From: Chersky-840 sp036511675
GTDB lineage: Bacteria; Actinomycetota; Acidimicrobiia; Acidimicrobiales; UBA8190
Assembly (NCBI GenBank): GCA_036511675.1
Contig: DATCBU010000095.1
Location: forward strand, 1-64,000
Length of the DNA stretch: 64,000 bases
Direction: 5' to 3'
Part shown: in pieces, positions 48,923 through 57,424 of the stretch
Layout of the letters: each line of letters begins with the position of its first letter
How positions within the stretch are numbered: position 1 is the first letter of the stretch
The notes under the pieces: generated by a model
Databases searched by the model: none
The model's input: the letters and a program-made list of their open reading frames with translations, nothing else
Told to the model about the DNA's origin: nothing
Translations under genes and position numbers: made by a program

Positions 48923-49891
48923 GTGAGCACCGTCGAACGCCCGATGGTCGGTCTGCTCGACCGCCGCCTCCTGTTCGTTACGGGGAAAGGCGGTGTCGGC
49001 AAGACGACGGTGGCGGCCGGGTTGGCCCTCTACGCCGCCGAACACGGCCGGCGCACCCTGGTGTGCGAGATGGACGCCAAAGGTGACGTGGCCGACTACT
49101 TCGAGACCGGGCCCACCAGCTTTGCCGCACGGGAGGTCTTCCCGTCGCTGTGGGCGATGTCGATGGACACCGAGGCGTCGTTGCGCGAATACCTTCGCCT
49201 CAATCTCCGCATACCGGTCGTGGGTCGGATCGGGCCTCTGGCCAAGGCCTTCGACTTCGTGGCCACCGCCGCCCCCGGGGTCCGCGAGATCCTCACGGTG
49301 GGGAAGTTCTGCTACGAGGTGCGTGAGAAGCACTACGACCTGGTGGTGGTGGACGCGTCGGCGACGGGCCATATCGTGGGCCAGCTCGCCGCCCCGCAGG
49401 CCATCAACGACCTCGTCAAGGTGGGTTTGATCCGCTCCCAGACGGACTGGATCCTCGAGATCCTGTCCGATCCGCTCACGACCGGTCTCGTCATCGTCAC
49501 CACCCCCGAGGAGATGCCGGTCAACGAGACCATCGAGTTGGCGGGGAAGGTGGCAACCGAGACGTCGGTCGAGTTGGCGGCGGTGATCGTGAACCGGGTA
49601 CTGCCCGAGCTCTTCGGGCGCAGCGAAGAGACGGTGTTCAACGAGCTGTGCAGCCCGGCGGTGTCGGCCGAGCTCGAGAAACTCGTGCACGACGACCCCG
49701 CCCCGGTCCTCGACGCGGCCCGACTGGCGGTGACCTTGCGCCGCACGCGCGCCGGGCACCTCGAGCGCCTGCGCGGGGGCATCGACCCCGTCGTGCCCAT
49801 GATGTACCTGCCGTTCCTCTTCACCCGTCTGCACGGACTGCGCACCCTCCGACAGGTGGCGGTATCGCTGGGCGAGGAGCTGGGCTCATGA
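48923..49891 (+). CDS. ArsA/Get3-like ATPase, first of a pair
   Basis: P-loop ATPase of 322 residues, deviant Walker A GKGGVGKTT at 21-29 with the signature Lys22. It also has VCEMDAKGDVADYFETGP and VVVDASATGHIVGQL, the switch regions of the ArsA family. It resembles mycobacterial Rv3679. ATGA overlap with the second ATPase; they likely form a heteromer. Not linked to arsenic genes here. Confidence 0.9.
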   Translation: MSTVERPMVGLLDRRLLFVTGKGGVGKTTVAAGLALYAAEHGRRTLVCEMDAKGDVADYFETGPTSFAAREVFPSLWAMSMDTEASLREYLRLNLRIPVVGRIGPLAKAFDFVATAAPGVREILTVGKFCYEVREKHYDLVVVDASATGHIVGQLAAPQAINDLVKVGLIRSQTDWILEILSDPLTTGLVIVTTPEEMPVNETIELAGKVATETSVELAAVIVNRVLPELFGRSEETVFNELCSPAVSAELEKLVHDDPAPVLDAARLAVTLRRTRAGHLERLRGGIDPVVPMMYLPFLFTRLHGLRTLRQVAVSLGEELGS

Positions 49892-51081
49892 CGGCCAAGC
49901 GCAGCACGCCCAAGACCGGGGGGCGCGGGGCGTCGCTCGACGGCCTCCTGGCGTCGAAGGAGATCGTCGTGGCGTGCGGGCCCGGGGGGGTGGGCAAGAC
50001 CACGACCGCCGCCGCCGCCGCCGCCATGGCGGCGGCGCACCTCGGAGGCAAGGTGCTGGTGCTCACCGTCGACCCCGCCCGTCGACTGGCCGATGCCCTG
50101 GGGCTCGAAGGGATTGGGAACACCGAGCGGCGGGTGCCCGACGAGACATTCCTGGCGGCGGGGGTGAAGCCCATGGGTGAGCTGTGGGCGGCCATGCTCG
50201 ACACCAAGGAGTCCTGGGACTCGCTCATCAGGCTGCACGCCCCCGACGACCGCACGCGTGACGAGATCCTCTCCAATCCGCTGTACCGGAACATCTCCTC
50301 GCGCTTCATCCAGAGCCACGACTACATCGCCATGGAGCGACTGTTCGAGATCCACTCCGAGGGCAACTACGACCTGATCGTCGTGGACACGCCCCCCACT
50401 CGCAACGCCCTCGACTTCCTCGACGCTCCCGAGCGCATGGCCGAGTTCTTCTCCAGCCGGCTCTTGCGCTGGCTCATCGTGCCCTACCGGTCGAGGCTCG
50501 TGAACTTCGCCTCGAAACCCTTCTACCAAATCGCCGACCGGATCCTCGGCACGCAGTTCCTCGAGGACGTGGCCCAGTTCTTCGTGCTCTTCCAGTCGAT
50601 GTATGACGGGTTCGTGGAGCGGGCCAAATCGGTCCACCGTCTCATGGCAGACCGCCGCACGTCGTTCATCGTGGTGTCGACGCTCGAGGCGGTGCCTCTC
50701 CGGGAGGCGGAGTTCTTCGCCCAGGCCCTGAAGGACCGGCGTCTGCACCTCGGCGCCATCGTCTTGAACAAGGTGCTCCCCGCGTATCTCCGCGATCCCG
50801 AAGGCGCGGCCGTGGCCGAGAAGCTGCGCGATGGTGCCGACGCCTTGGCCGACGCCATCGGGCCCACGGTGCACTCGGGGGACGTGAGCCAGATCCGGCG
50901 GGTGCTGTCGGAAGTCGGCCGGAGCTATCTCGACTACCGGGTTGTCGCCCAACGTGAAGCCGAGCAACAGGCGGAGCTGGCCACGGTGCCCGAAGCGCTG
51001 GTGAGCGTGCCCTACTTCGAAACCGATGTCTACGACCTCGCCGGCCTGCTGCGGCTGGGCGAACAGCTGTGGGGCTCGTAG
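49888..51081 (+). CDS. ArsA/Get3-like ATPase, second of a pair
   Basis: P-loop ATPase of 397 residues, resembling mycobacterial Rv3680. The Walker A is GPGGVGKTT at 31-39, with Pro where the signature Lys normally stands, so this site may depend on the partner. Also TVDPARRLADALG and VVDTPPTRNALDFLDAPERM. ATG overlaps the first ATPase stop (ATGA). The C-terminal half is about 75 residues longer than the first protein. Confidence 0.9.
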   Translation: MTAKRSTPKTGGRGASLDGLLASKEIVVACGPGGVGKTTTAAAAAAMAAAHLGGKVLVLTVDPARRLADALGLEGIGNTERRVPDETFLAAGVKPMGELWAAMLDTKESWDSLIRLHAPDDRTRDEILSNPLYRNISSRFIQSHDYIAMERLFEIHSEGNYDLIVVDTPPTRNALDFLDAPERMAEFFSSRLLRWLIVPYRSRLVNFASKPFYQIADRILGTQFLEDVAQFFVLFQSMYDGFVERAKSVHRLMADRRTSFIVVSTLEAVPLREAEFFAQALKDRRLHLGAIVLNKVLPAYLRDPEGAAVAEKLRDGADALADAIGPTVHSGDVSQIRRVLSEVGRSYLDYRVVAQREAEQQAELATVPEALVSVPYFETDVYDLAGLLRLGEQLWGS

Positions 51082-51102
51082 CGAGGTCGCTGGCGGTCGT
51101 CG

Positions 51103-52338
51103 TTACGGGTAGTTCCCGCCGCCCTCGGCGTGCTGCTTGGCGATGTACATGGCCGTGTCCGCCCGCCCCAGCAGTGTGGCGGCGGTGTCTCCGGGCCCGG
51201 GGTGGGCGAGTCCCACGCTGGCCGTGAGTCGAAAGGTACCTTCGGGCAGTTCGATCGGGCGCTGGATCCCCTCGGCCAGACGGGCCGCCAGGGCCCGGAG
51301 CTCCTCGGGGTCGCGGATGGCGGCCACCACCACGAACTCGTCGCCTCCGTAGCGGGCCACGACGTCGCCCTTGCGCACCGACGCCTCGAGACGCGACGCC
51401 ACCCGTCGCAGGATCTCGTCGCCCGTGGCCCGACCGTGCTCGTCGTTGATGGGGCGGAACCCGTTGAGGTCGATGAACACCACCGCCGTGGTGGGATTGC
51501 CGAGACACCGCTCGACGTGCGCCCGGAGCGTGACCCGGTTGGCCAGACCGGTCAACGGGTCGAACGTGGTGAGCTCGTCGAGGGCTTCGCGCGTGGCCCG
51601 GAGCGCGGTGATGTCGTGGCCCGACACCACCAGCCCCCTCACGGTGGGATCGTCGAGGAGGTTCACGATGCTCAACTCGAAGGGCACGGACTCGCCGCCG
51701 CCGCGTCGCATGAGCTCGATCTCGACGATGGTGGGCGAGCGGTTGAACGACGGCACGTCCACGGCGCGGGACAAGGCTGCGGCCAGGCCGCCCTGATCGT
51801 GCGTCGCGACGAACTCGACCAGCGGCCTGCCCTCGACGAGCTCCTGGTCGAGTCCGAGCATTCTCGTGATGGCAGCGGAGACCGACTCGACACGACCCGC
51901 CGCATCCAGCAGCATGATGACGCTGGCGGCGTTGTGCACGATGGCCCGGAACTTGCCGACCTCGTCGGAGGCGATCTCCCAGCGCCGTCGTTCGGTCAGG
52001 TCGCGCAGGCAGAGCACCAGACCGTTGACGGCGGGCCGGTCGAGGAGATTGGCGCCGATGACCTCGACGAGCCTCCACCCGTGGGGAGTGCTCACCCGGA
52101 GCTCGATCGGCGTCCCTACCGTCTTGCCCTGGATGCTCGTCAACGCCACCGCGGCGACCTCCTGGTCGTCGGGGTGGAGGAAGTCGAGTGCGTCGGTCCC
52201 GGCCAGGCGCGTGCTGTCCACTCCGAACAGCCGTTCGGCGGCGTCGTTGGCCCAGATCAACCGAGCCGAGGCATCGACGACGACGACCGCATCCGGGAGC
52301 CAGACCGCAATGTCGAGCAGGCCGCGCGATTCAATCAC
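51103..52338 (-). CDS. PAS-PAS-GGDEF diguanylate cyclase
   Basis: Signalling enzyme of 411 residues. Two PAS domains at about 5-115 and 125-250 are followed by a GGDEF domain with an intact active site GGDEF at 331-335 and the inhibitory I-site RKGD at 322-325, five residues before it. It should make cyclic di-GMP and be product-inhibited. No membrane segment is seen, so a soluble sensor of a ligand or redox state. GTG 52338 has GGAG upstream. Confidence 0.92.
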   Translation of the reverse strand: MIESRGLLDIAVWLPDAVVVVDASARLIWANDAAERLFGVDSTRLAGTDALDFLHPDDQEVAAVALTSIQGKTVGTPIELRVSTPHGWRLVEVIGANLLDRPAVNGLVLCLRDLTERRRWEIASDEVGKFRAIVHNAASVIMLLDAAGRVESVSAAITRMLGLDQELVEGRPLVEFVATHDQGGLAAALSRAVDVPSFNRSPTIVEIELMRRGGGESVPFELSIVNLLDDPTVRGLVVSGHDITALRATREALDELTTFDPLTGLANRVTLRAHVERCLGNPTTAVVFIDLNGFRPINDEHGRATGDEILRRVASRLEASVRKGDVVARYGGDEFVVVAAIRDPEELRALAARLAEGIQRPIELPEGTFRLTASVGLAHPGPGDTAATLLGRADTAMYIAKQHAEGGGNYP

Positions 52339-52770
52339 CAGGTCTCCATCGGCTTGCCCGGCCCCTGGCCTTAGCCCTGGTCTGGGCACGAGAGCGTGCT
52401 GGGCCTCCGAGGGGTGGGCGGGCCGGCCTCACGGGGCCCTGGAGGGTCCCCGACGTGGCCCCGGGGCGCCATGAGGGCCCGGGATCCCCGGAGGGGCGCG
52501 TCGGTCGTCCCCTGGGTCGTCGGGCTCTGACCGCACCGATCGCTTCCACTCTCCTCGGCATTCGCGCCACCGGGGTTGAGTGTCGGACTCACGCATTGGT
52601 GGCGTTCGCAGGGTCCGTGGTTTCGCCGGCGACGTGCTGTCACGAGCCGAGTGGTGCTCTTGGCCGGACATTGTGTTGCCCTGGATGAAGAAGGGCGCCC
52701 GAGATGCCGACATGCGTGCATGACGACTCGGCCGGAGAAGGGCACCAGAGCCGACCCGGTGCAGGTGTCG
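52339..52770. other. Divergent intergenic region
   Basis: No supported gene between the diguanylate cyclase (leftward) and the zinc-motif protein (rightward). A small dyad CATGC-GT-GCATG is at 52711-52722. Promoters for both genes must lie here but I cannot identify boxes with confidence. Confidence 0.4.
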
Positions 52771-53508
52771 ATGACGACGACAATGACCACCAGAGCGTGC
52801 GGATTCGTGTTCACGACGACAGGTCGACCATGCGCCAACCGGGTGGCCGACGATGCGCCGTGGTGCCGGTCCGGGCATCCGTGCTCGACGACCGGTCTGT
52901 CTGAGGCAGCGGTCGTGGTCGTCCCCGATCGCTCCGATGCGCGGCCCGAGTGTTCACAGCCCGGTGTCCGGGCCCGGCGACCCGGCAGCCGGACACGGCG
53001 TGCCACCGAGCTCATCAGACAAGCCATGGCGAGTGAGGACGCGGACGAGGTCGGGTTGCGGGCGGAGACCGTGCTCGCCGACGCCGCCACGGCCCTGGCA
53101 CTGCTCGGAGGGCCCGAGGCCTCTTCGGCGGCCCGAGCCGCAGTCGTGCAGCGCTTCGGTCGCGTCGGCGCCTTGCTCGTCCTCGGGTACGAGGAGCGGG
53201 GTCGGGCTCGTCATCTCGTCCCCGTGGACGACCATCGAGACCCTGATCGGTCCGAGGGACCCGACACCTACATCGAGTCCCTAGTGCGGGACTTCGCCAT
53301 CATCGATGCTCGAGCCGTGTACGGGCTCCTGTGCGAGATCGACGAGGACGAAGGGTTCGCCGGGGATGCGGACGGGATCGATGCCCATCGGTGGCTCCAC
53401 GCCACCTACGCGGTAGCGGCGCGCGACGGGACTCCCGCCGCCCACCGGGCCTACATGTGCGCACTCGACCGGGTCATGCGCCTCGTGAGGCCGCTCGTCG
53501 CCTCCTAG
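52771..53508 (+). CDS. Hypothetical protein with an N-terminal Cys/His motif
   Basis: Protein of 245 residues without a recognised family. Near the start it has CGFVFTTTGRPCANRV and then WCRSGHP, a C-x10-C...C-x3-H pattern like short zinc-binding motifs in proteins carrying CGxxTxxGxxC. The C-terminal 150 residues are helical with acidic loops. ATG 52771 has AGGTG upstream; the open frame extends further but lacks better starts. Possibly a nucleic-acid-binding or regulatory protein. Confidence 0.6.
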   Translation: MTTTMTTRACGFVFTTTGRPCANRVADDAPWCRSGHPCSTTGLSEAAVVVVPDRSDARPECSQPGVRARRPGSRTRRATELIRQAMASEDADEVGLRAETVLADAATALALLGGPEASSAARAAVVQRFGRVGALLVLGYEERGRARHLVPVDDHRDPDRSEGPDTYIESLVRDFAIIDARAVYGLLCEIDEDEGFAGDADGIDAHRWLHATYAVAARDGTPAAHRAYMCALDRVMRLVRPLVAS

Positions 53509-53562
53509 ACGGTCCGTGGGGCCGGCGCCGGCGCCTACGATGCGGTCGGAGGAACCACCAAC

Positions 53563-54228
53563 ATGACCGACATCACCGACCCCGTACTCGAGGCCTACGC
53601 GCTGTCCCACACCACGGCCCCCGGCGAGCTGCTGCGGGAACTGGCCGAGGAGACCCAGGCCACGCTCAGCGCCCCGCAGATGATGGTCGGAGCTCTCGAA
53701 GGTCGCTTCCTGGAGATGCTCGTCTACGCCTTGCGCCCGACATGGGTCCTCGAGATCGGCACCTTCAGCGGGTACTCCTCGCTGTCGATGGCCGCCGGAC
53801 TGGCGCCGGGGGGACGGATCACCACGTGTGAACTGAGCCCCGTGCACGCCGCGGTGGCCCGCAAGCACATCGGCCGGAGCCCGTACGCGGATCTGATCGA
53901 AGTGATCGAGGGCCCCGCCCTCGACACCGTGGGGAAGCTCGACGGTCCGTTCGATTTCGTGTTCATCGACGCCGACAAGACCAATTATCTGGCTTACTAC
54001 GAAGCCGTCCTGCCCAAGCTCGCCCCCCGTGGGCTCATCGCGGCAGACAACACCCTGTGGAGCGGGAGAGTGGTCGACGACAACGACCAGACCGATGACA
54101 CCCGTGCCATTCGCGCCTTCAACGATGCGGTGGCGGCCGACCGGCGTGTGGTGTGCGTGCAGACCACGGTCCGAGACGGCGTCACGCTCATCCGCCCCGT
54201 GTCATCCGCCGCCCCGGGCGGCGGGTGA
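53563..54228 (+). CDS. SAM-dependent O-methyltransferase (COMT-like)
   Basis: Methyltransferase of 221 residues. The SAM site is VLEIGTFSGYSSLSMAAGL, the metal and catalytic region is FDFVFIDADKTNYLAYYE, and DNTLWSGRVVD is the conserved post-motif. This is the bacterial cation-dependent O-methyltransferase family, acting on catechol-like or related hydroxyls. ATG with GGAGGAACC upstream; 4-nt overlap with the PHP gene. Confidence 0.92.
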   Translation: MTDITDPVLEAYALSHTTAPGELLRELAEETQATLSAPQMMVGALEGRFLEMLVYALRPTWVLEIGTFSGYSSLSMAAGLAPGGRITTCELSPVHAAVARKHIGRSPYADLIEVIEGPALDTVGKLDGPFDFVFIDADKTNYLAYYEAVLPKLAPRGLIAADNTLWSGRVVDDNDQTDDTRAIRAFNDAVAADRRVVCVQTTVRDGVTLIRPVSSAAPGGG

Positions 54229-55142
54229 GCGCGGCGACGCCCCCGACGCCGTCGATGCTTGACTACCACCTGCACCTCTGGCCCCATGGCCAGCGCGACA
54301 CCGCCCCCACCCTCGACGAGGTAGCCGCCTACTGCGAGAGAGCGCAGGCGGTGGGCGTCCACGAGATCGCGCTGACCGAGCACCTCTTCCGGTTCCGCCA
54401 GGCCGACCGGTTGCTGCGTGGCTTCTGGGACGACGAGCCCGACGCCGCCCTCCGGGCGTCGATGACCGACTATTGGGACGACCACGCCCGCGCCGACCTC
54501 GACGCCTACGTGGAATGCGTGGTGGCAGCCAAGAAGGCGGGCCTGCCCGTGGTGCTCGGCCTCGAGGTCGACTACTACCGGGGGCGGATGGACGACGTCG
54601 TCGGACTGCTGGCCGGCTACCCCTTCGACGTGTTGCTGGGATCGGTCCACTGGATCGGTGCCTGGCGCTTCGACGACATCGACGACGAGGTCTCGATGGA
54701 CCAGTGGTCGGTCCGTGACGTCGATGCGGCCTGGGGCGACTACGTGACCGCCATCGAGGAGCTGGCCGCCACCGGGGCGTGCGACGTGCTCGCCCACCCC
54801 GACCTCGTGAAGGCGGCCGGCCACCGGCCCGTGGCTCCCGAGGAGTGCTGGGACCGGCTGGTCGAAGCCGCCCTGAGCTCGGGTATGGCCGCCGAGCTCT
54901 CGTCGGCGGGATGGCGAAAGCCCGCGGACGAGTCCTATCCGGCGCCGGGGTTGTTGGCTCGTCTCGCCGCCGCCGGCGTCCCCCTGACGACGGCGTCCGA
55001 TGCACACGGGCTCACCGACGTCGCGTCCCGGACCGCGGATCTGGCCCACATGCTCGACGCCCTGGACGTTCGCTCGCTGCGAGCGTTCCGGGCCCGGCAC
55101 CCCCGCGACGTCCCCGTGGCCACCACGGCGGTCGCATCATGA
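54225..55142 (+). CDS. PHP-domain phosphoesterase (histidinol-phosphatase-like)
   Basis: Metal-dependent phosphoesterase of 305 residues. It has DYHLHLWPHG at 13-22, EIALTEHLFRF, LGLEVDYY, LGSVHWIG, VLAHPDLVK and TASDAHG: the full PHP metal-ligand set in the order of histidinol-phosphatase HisK type. GTGA overlap with the methyltransferase and ATGA with the kinase gene. No his operon is seen, so the substrate is uncertain. Confidence 0.85.
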   Translation: MSAATPPTPSMLDYHLHLWPHGQRDTAPTLDEVAAYCERAQAVGVHEIALTEHLFRFRQADRLLRGFWDDEPDAALRASMTDYWDDHARADLDAYVECVVAAKKAGLPVVLGLEVDYYRGRMDDVVGLLAGYPFDVLLGSVHWIGAWRFDDIDDEVSMDQWSVRDVDAAWGDYVTAIEELAATGACDVLAHPDLVKAAGHRPVAPEECWDRLVEAALSSGMAAELSSAGWRKPADESYPAPGLLARLAAAGVPLTTASDAHGLTDVASRTADLAHMLDALDVRSLRAFRARHPRDVPVATTAVAS

Positions 55143-56704
55143 AGACCCCGGGGGAGCTGGCTGCTCTTCACACGGGGCTCGACGCCGCCAGTCTCGATCA
55201 TCTCCAGCGTCTCCTCGGGTCGTGGGGGGTGCTCTCGGACCTGTCGTTCTCGGACCTCTTGCTCGTGGCCCCGGTGCGCGGGACCGACGGGACCAAGTTG
55301 ATCGTCCTGGGGCAGATCCGGCCCACCACGTGGGCCACGTTGCTGCGCGTCGACCTCGTGGGCCAGATCGTGGAGAGCTCGGATTGGCCCGTGGTCACCG
55401 AGGCCCTCCAGGCGGGGACGATGTCGTCGGGCCTGGCGGCCATCCCCGTGCCGGTGCGCGTCCGTATGGCGTCGGTGGACCCCGACGCCCGCGACACCGG
55501 CGAGGTGCCGGCCGTCCCCGAGACCGCCCAGCTCGAGTGCGTGCCCGTGCGCCAGGGTGGTGACCCGATGGCGGTGATCGTCCGGGTGGCACCACTCGAG
55601 GACCGGCGCCCGGGTCGCCTCGAACGGGTCTACCGCGACCTGTACCGACGTCTGGCCCACATGGTGGCCGTGGGCGACTTTCCGTTCATGGGTGAGGACT
55701 ACACCTCCGAGGACGCGCCGCGTGTCGGGGACGGCCTCGTCCTCGTCGAGCCCGACGGCCAGGTCCGCTACGCGTCCCCCAACGCCATGAGCGCCCTGCA
55801 CCGCATGGGCGTGAGCGACGTGGTCGAAGGAAGGCGTCTCTCGGAGTTGGGGATCGATGACGCCGCGCTCGACTGGGCGTTGCGTGCCGGGTGCCCCGTC
55901 ACCGAGGAGGTCGAGCGTCGCCCCGACGTCATCGTCCTGATGCAGTGCACCCCCCTGCTCGAACAAGACACCGTCACCGGGGCCATGGTCCTGCTGCGCG
56001 ACGTCACGGACCTGCGGCGACTGGACCGCCTGCTGTTGTCGAAGGACGCCGCCATCCGTGAGGTGCACCACCGGGTCAAGAACAACCTGCAGACGATCTC
56101 GTCGTTGCTCCGCCTCCAAGCCCGTCGTCTCGAGCCCGGCAAGGGCCAGGAGGCCTTGCGCGAGGCCGAGCGCCGCGTCCGCTCCATCGCGCTGGTCCAC
56201 GAGATCCTGTCCCGCGAGCCCGGCGACGAGGTCCCCTTCGACGAGATCGTCGGCTCCCTGGTCCGGATGGCGGAGGACTCGGTAGTGTCGGGGGACAACA
56301 TCGGCATCCGGGTCAACGGTGACGTGGGGGAGGTGGCCGCCGACGTCGCCACGCCACTGGCCGTGGTCCTGGCCGAGCTCTTACAGAATGCCGTCGAGCA
56401 TGCGTTTCCGTCTGTGGGTGGCGACTCCGTATTCATCGGGGACAGCGACGGCGAGGCGGTCGGGCACGTGGAGCTGGTGCTGGCCCACGATGCCGATCAC
56501 CTCACCCTGCAGGTCCGCGACGACGGATGCGGTCTTCCCGAGGGCTTCGACATCGACCACACCACCAGCCTCGGACTCTCGATCGTCCGCGACCTCGTCA
56601 CCAGCCAGCTCGGAGGGTCCATCGTCATGCAGAGCAACGGGGGGACCGTGGTGACCATCGACCTCCCGGTCCAGAAATCCACGCACGACGCCTCGTCGCT
56701 CTGA
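55139..56704 (+). CDS. PdtaS-like sensor histidine kinase
   Basis: Soluble kinase of 521 residues. N-terminal GAF-like domain (PdtaS type, about 1-170), PAS domain (about 185-295), HisKA_2 box with phospho-acceptor in REVHHRVKNNLQTISSLLRL (His310/311), and HATPase (NAVEHAF, DDGCGLPEGF, GLSIV). In mycobacteria PdtaS phosphorylates the RNA-binding regulator PdtaR; a PdtaR gene is not visible here. ATGA overlap with PHP gene. Confidence 0.92.
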   Translation: MKTPGELAALHTGLDAASLDHLQRLLGSWGVLSDLSFSDLLLVAPVRGTDGTKLIVLGQIRPTTWATLLRVDLVGQIVESSDWPVVTEALQAGTMSSGLAAIPVPVRVRMASVDPDARDTGEVPAVPETAQLECVPVRQGGDPMAVIVRVAPLEDRRPGRLERVYRDLYRRLAHMVAVGDFPFMGEDYTSEDAPRVGDGLVLVEPDGQVRYASPNAMSALHRMGVSDVVEGRRLSELGIDDAALDWALRAGCPVTEEVERRPDVIVLMQCTPLLEQDTVTGAMVLLRDVTDLRRLDRLLLSKDAAIREVHHRVKNNLQTISSLLRLQARRLEPGKGQEALREAERRVRSIALVHEILSREPGDEVPFDEIVGSLVRMAEDSVVSGDNIGIRVNGDVGEVAADVATPLAVVLAELLQNAVEHAFPSVGGDSVFIGDSDGEAVGHVELVLAHDADHLTLQVRDDGCGLPEGFDIDHTTSLGLSIVRDLVTSQLGGSIVMQSNGGTVVTIDLPVQKSTHDASSL

Positions 56705-56718
56705 AATCCTCCGGGCGG

Positions 56719-56748
56719 TGCAAGATTTCCGGCCCGCCGTGCGTCTAA
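56719..56748 (+). promoter_or_regulatory. ECF-type promoter of the sigma gene, probably leaderless
   Basis: TGCAAGATTT (56719-56728) and CGTCTAA (56742-56748) have 17 nt between TGCAAG and CGTC, as in ECF promoters with a CGTC -10 box. The sigma-gene ATG at 56756 is 10 nt after CGTCT, so transcription should start within a few bases of it. The gene behind it encodes an ECF sigma factor, so autoregulation is likely. Confidence 0.55.
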
Positions 56749-56755
56749 ACAGGCG

Positions 56756-57424
56756 ATGGCATCGCATCCGGGGGTCGTGGTGACCGAGTCTGGGCCCGAC
56801 GAGCCCGAGGAGCGCGGGTCGGGCCCGACGCAGGCACCTCGAGCCGCGGGACCGTCGGGCCTCGAGGCCTGCGGCTCCGGACCCCCGGCCGGCGACCGGT
56901 CACCAGCCTCGTTCGCCGAGCTTTACCTGCAGTCCTTCGCCGCCATGGTGCAACTGGCGCGTGTCCTCGTCGACTCACCCGAGATCGCCGAAGATCTGGT
57001 CCAGGACGCCTTCGTGCACCTGCACCGGCACTGGGGAGGGGTCCGGGACCCCCGTCCGTACCTGCACCGCTCGGTCGTCAATGCCGGTCGCTCGCACCAC
57101 CGGCGCGCCTGGCGCGAACGGTCCCGGGCGCCCAGACCGGATGTCGTGGCCGGGCGGACCGAGGCGTCGGGACCCGGCGACCTCGAAGGCCTGGTCGTGG
57201 TCGACGGCGCCGCCGAACAACGGCGATCGGACGATGCCGACGTGCTCGGCGCTGCGCTCGCCACTCTTCCCTACCGGCAACGTGCCGCGTTGGTACTCCG
57301 GTACTACTCCGATCTGCCCGATGCCGACATCGCCGTCGCCCTCGGGTGTCGGCCCGGCACCGTAGCGTCGCTCGTGCACCGGGGGCTCGAACGCCTGCGA
57401 GAGGTGGTTGAACATGACCGATGA
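56756..57424 (+). CDS. ECF sigma factor (SigE family, RNA polymerase sigma-70)
   Basis: Sigma factor of 222 residues with an N-terminal hydrophilic extension of about 50. Region 2 is at about 55-120 (FAELYLQSFAAMVQLARVL, then EDLVQDAFVHLHRHWG), region 4 at about 160-215 (ATLPYRQRAALVLRYYSDLP, then ADIAVALGCRPGTVASLV). It lacks a SnoaL domain. It overlaps the next gene by 11 nt; that partner is probably its membrane regulator. Confidence 0.92.
   Translation: MASHPGVVVTESGPDEPEERGSGPTQAPRAAGPSGLEACGSGPPAGDRSPASFAELYLQSFAAMVQLARVLVDSPEIAEDLVQDAFVHLHRHWGGVRDPRPYLHRSVVNAGRSHHRRAWRERSRAPRPDVVAGRTEASGPGDLEGLVVVDGAAEQRRSDDADVLGAALATLPYRQRAALVLRYYSDLPDADIAVALGCRPGTVASLVHRGLERLREVVEHDR

Noticed and set aside
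48923..51081. Arsenite efflux ATPases
   Set aside because: No arsB, arsR or arsD nearby, and the pair with DUF3107 matches the general actinobacterial ArsA-like arrangement.
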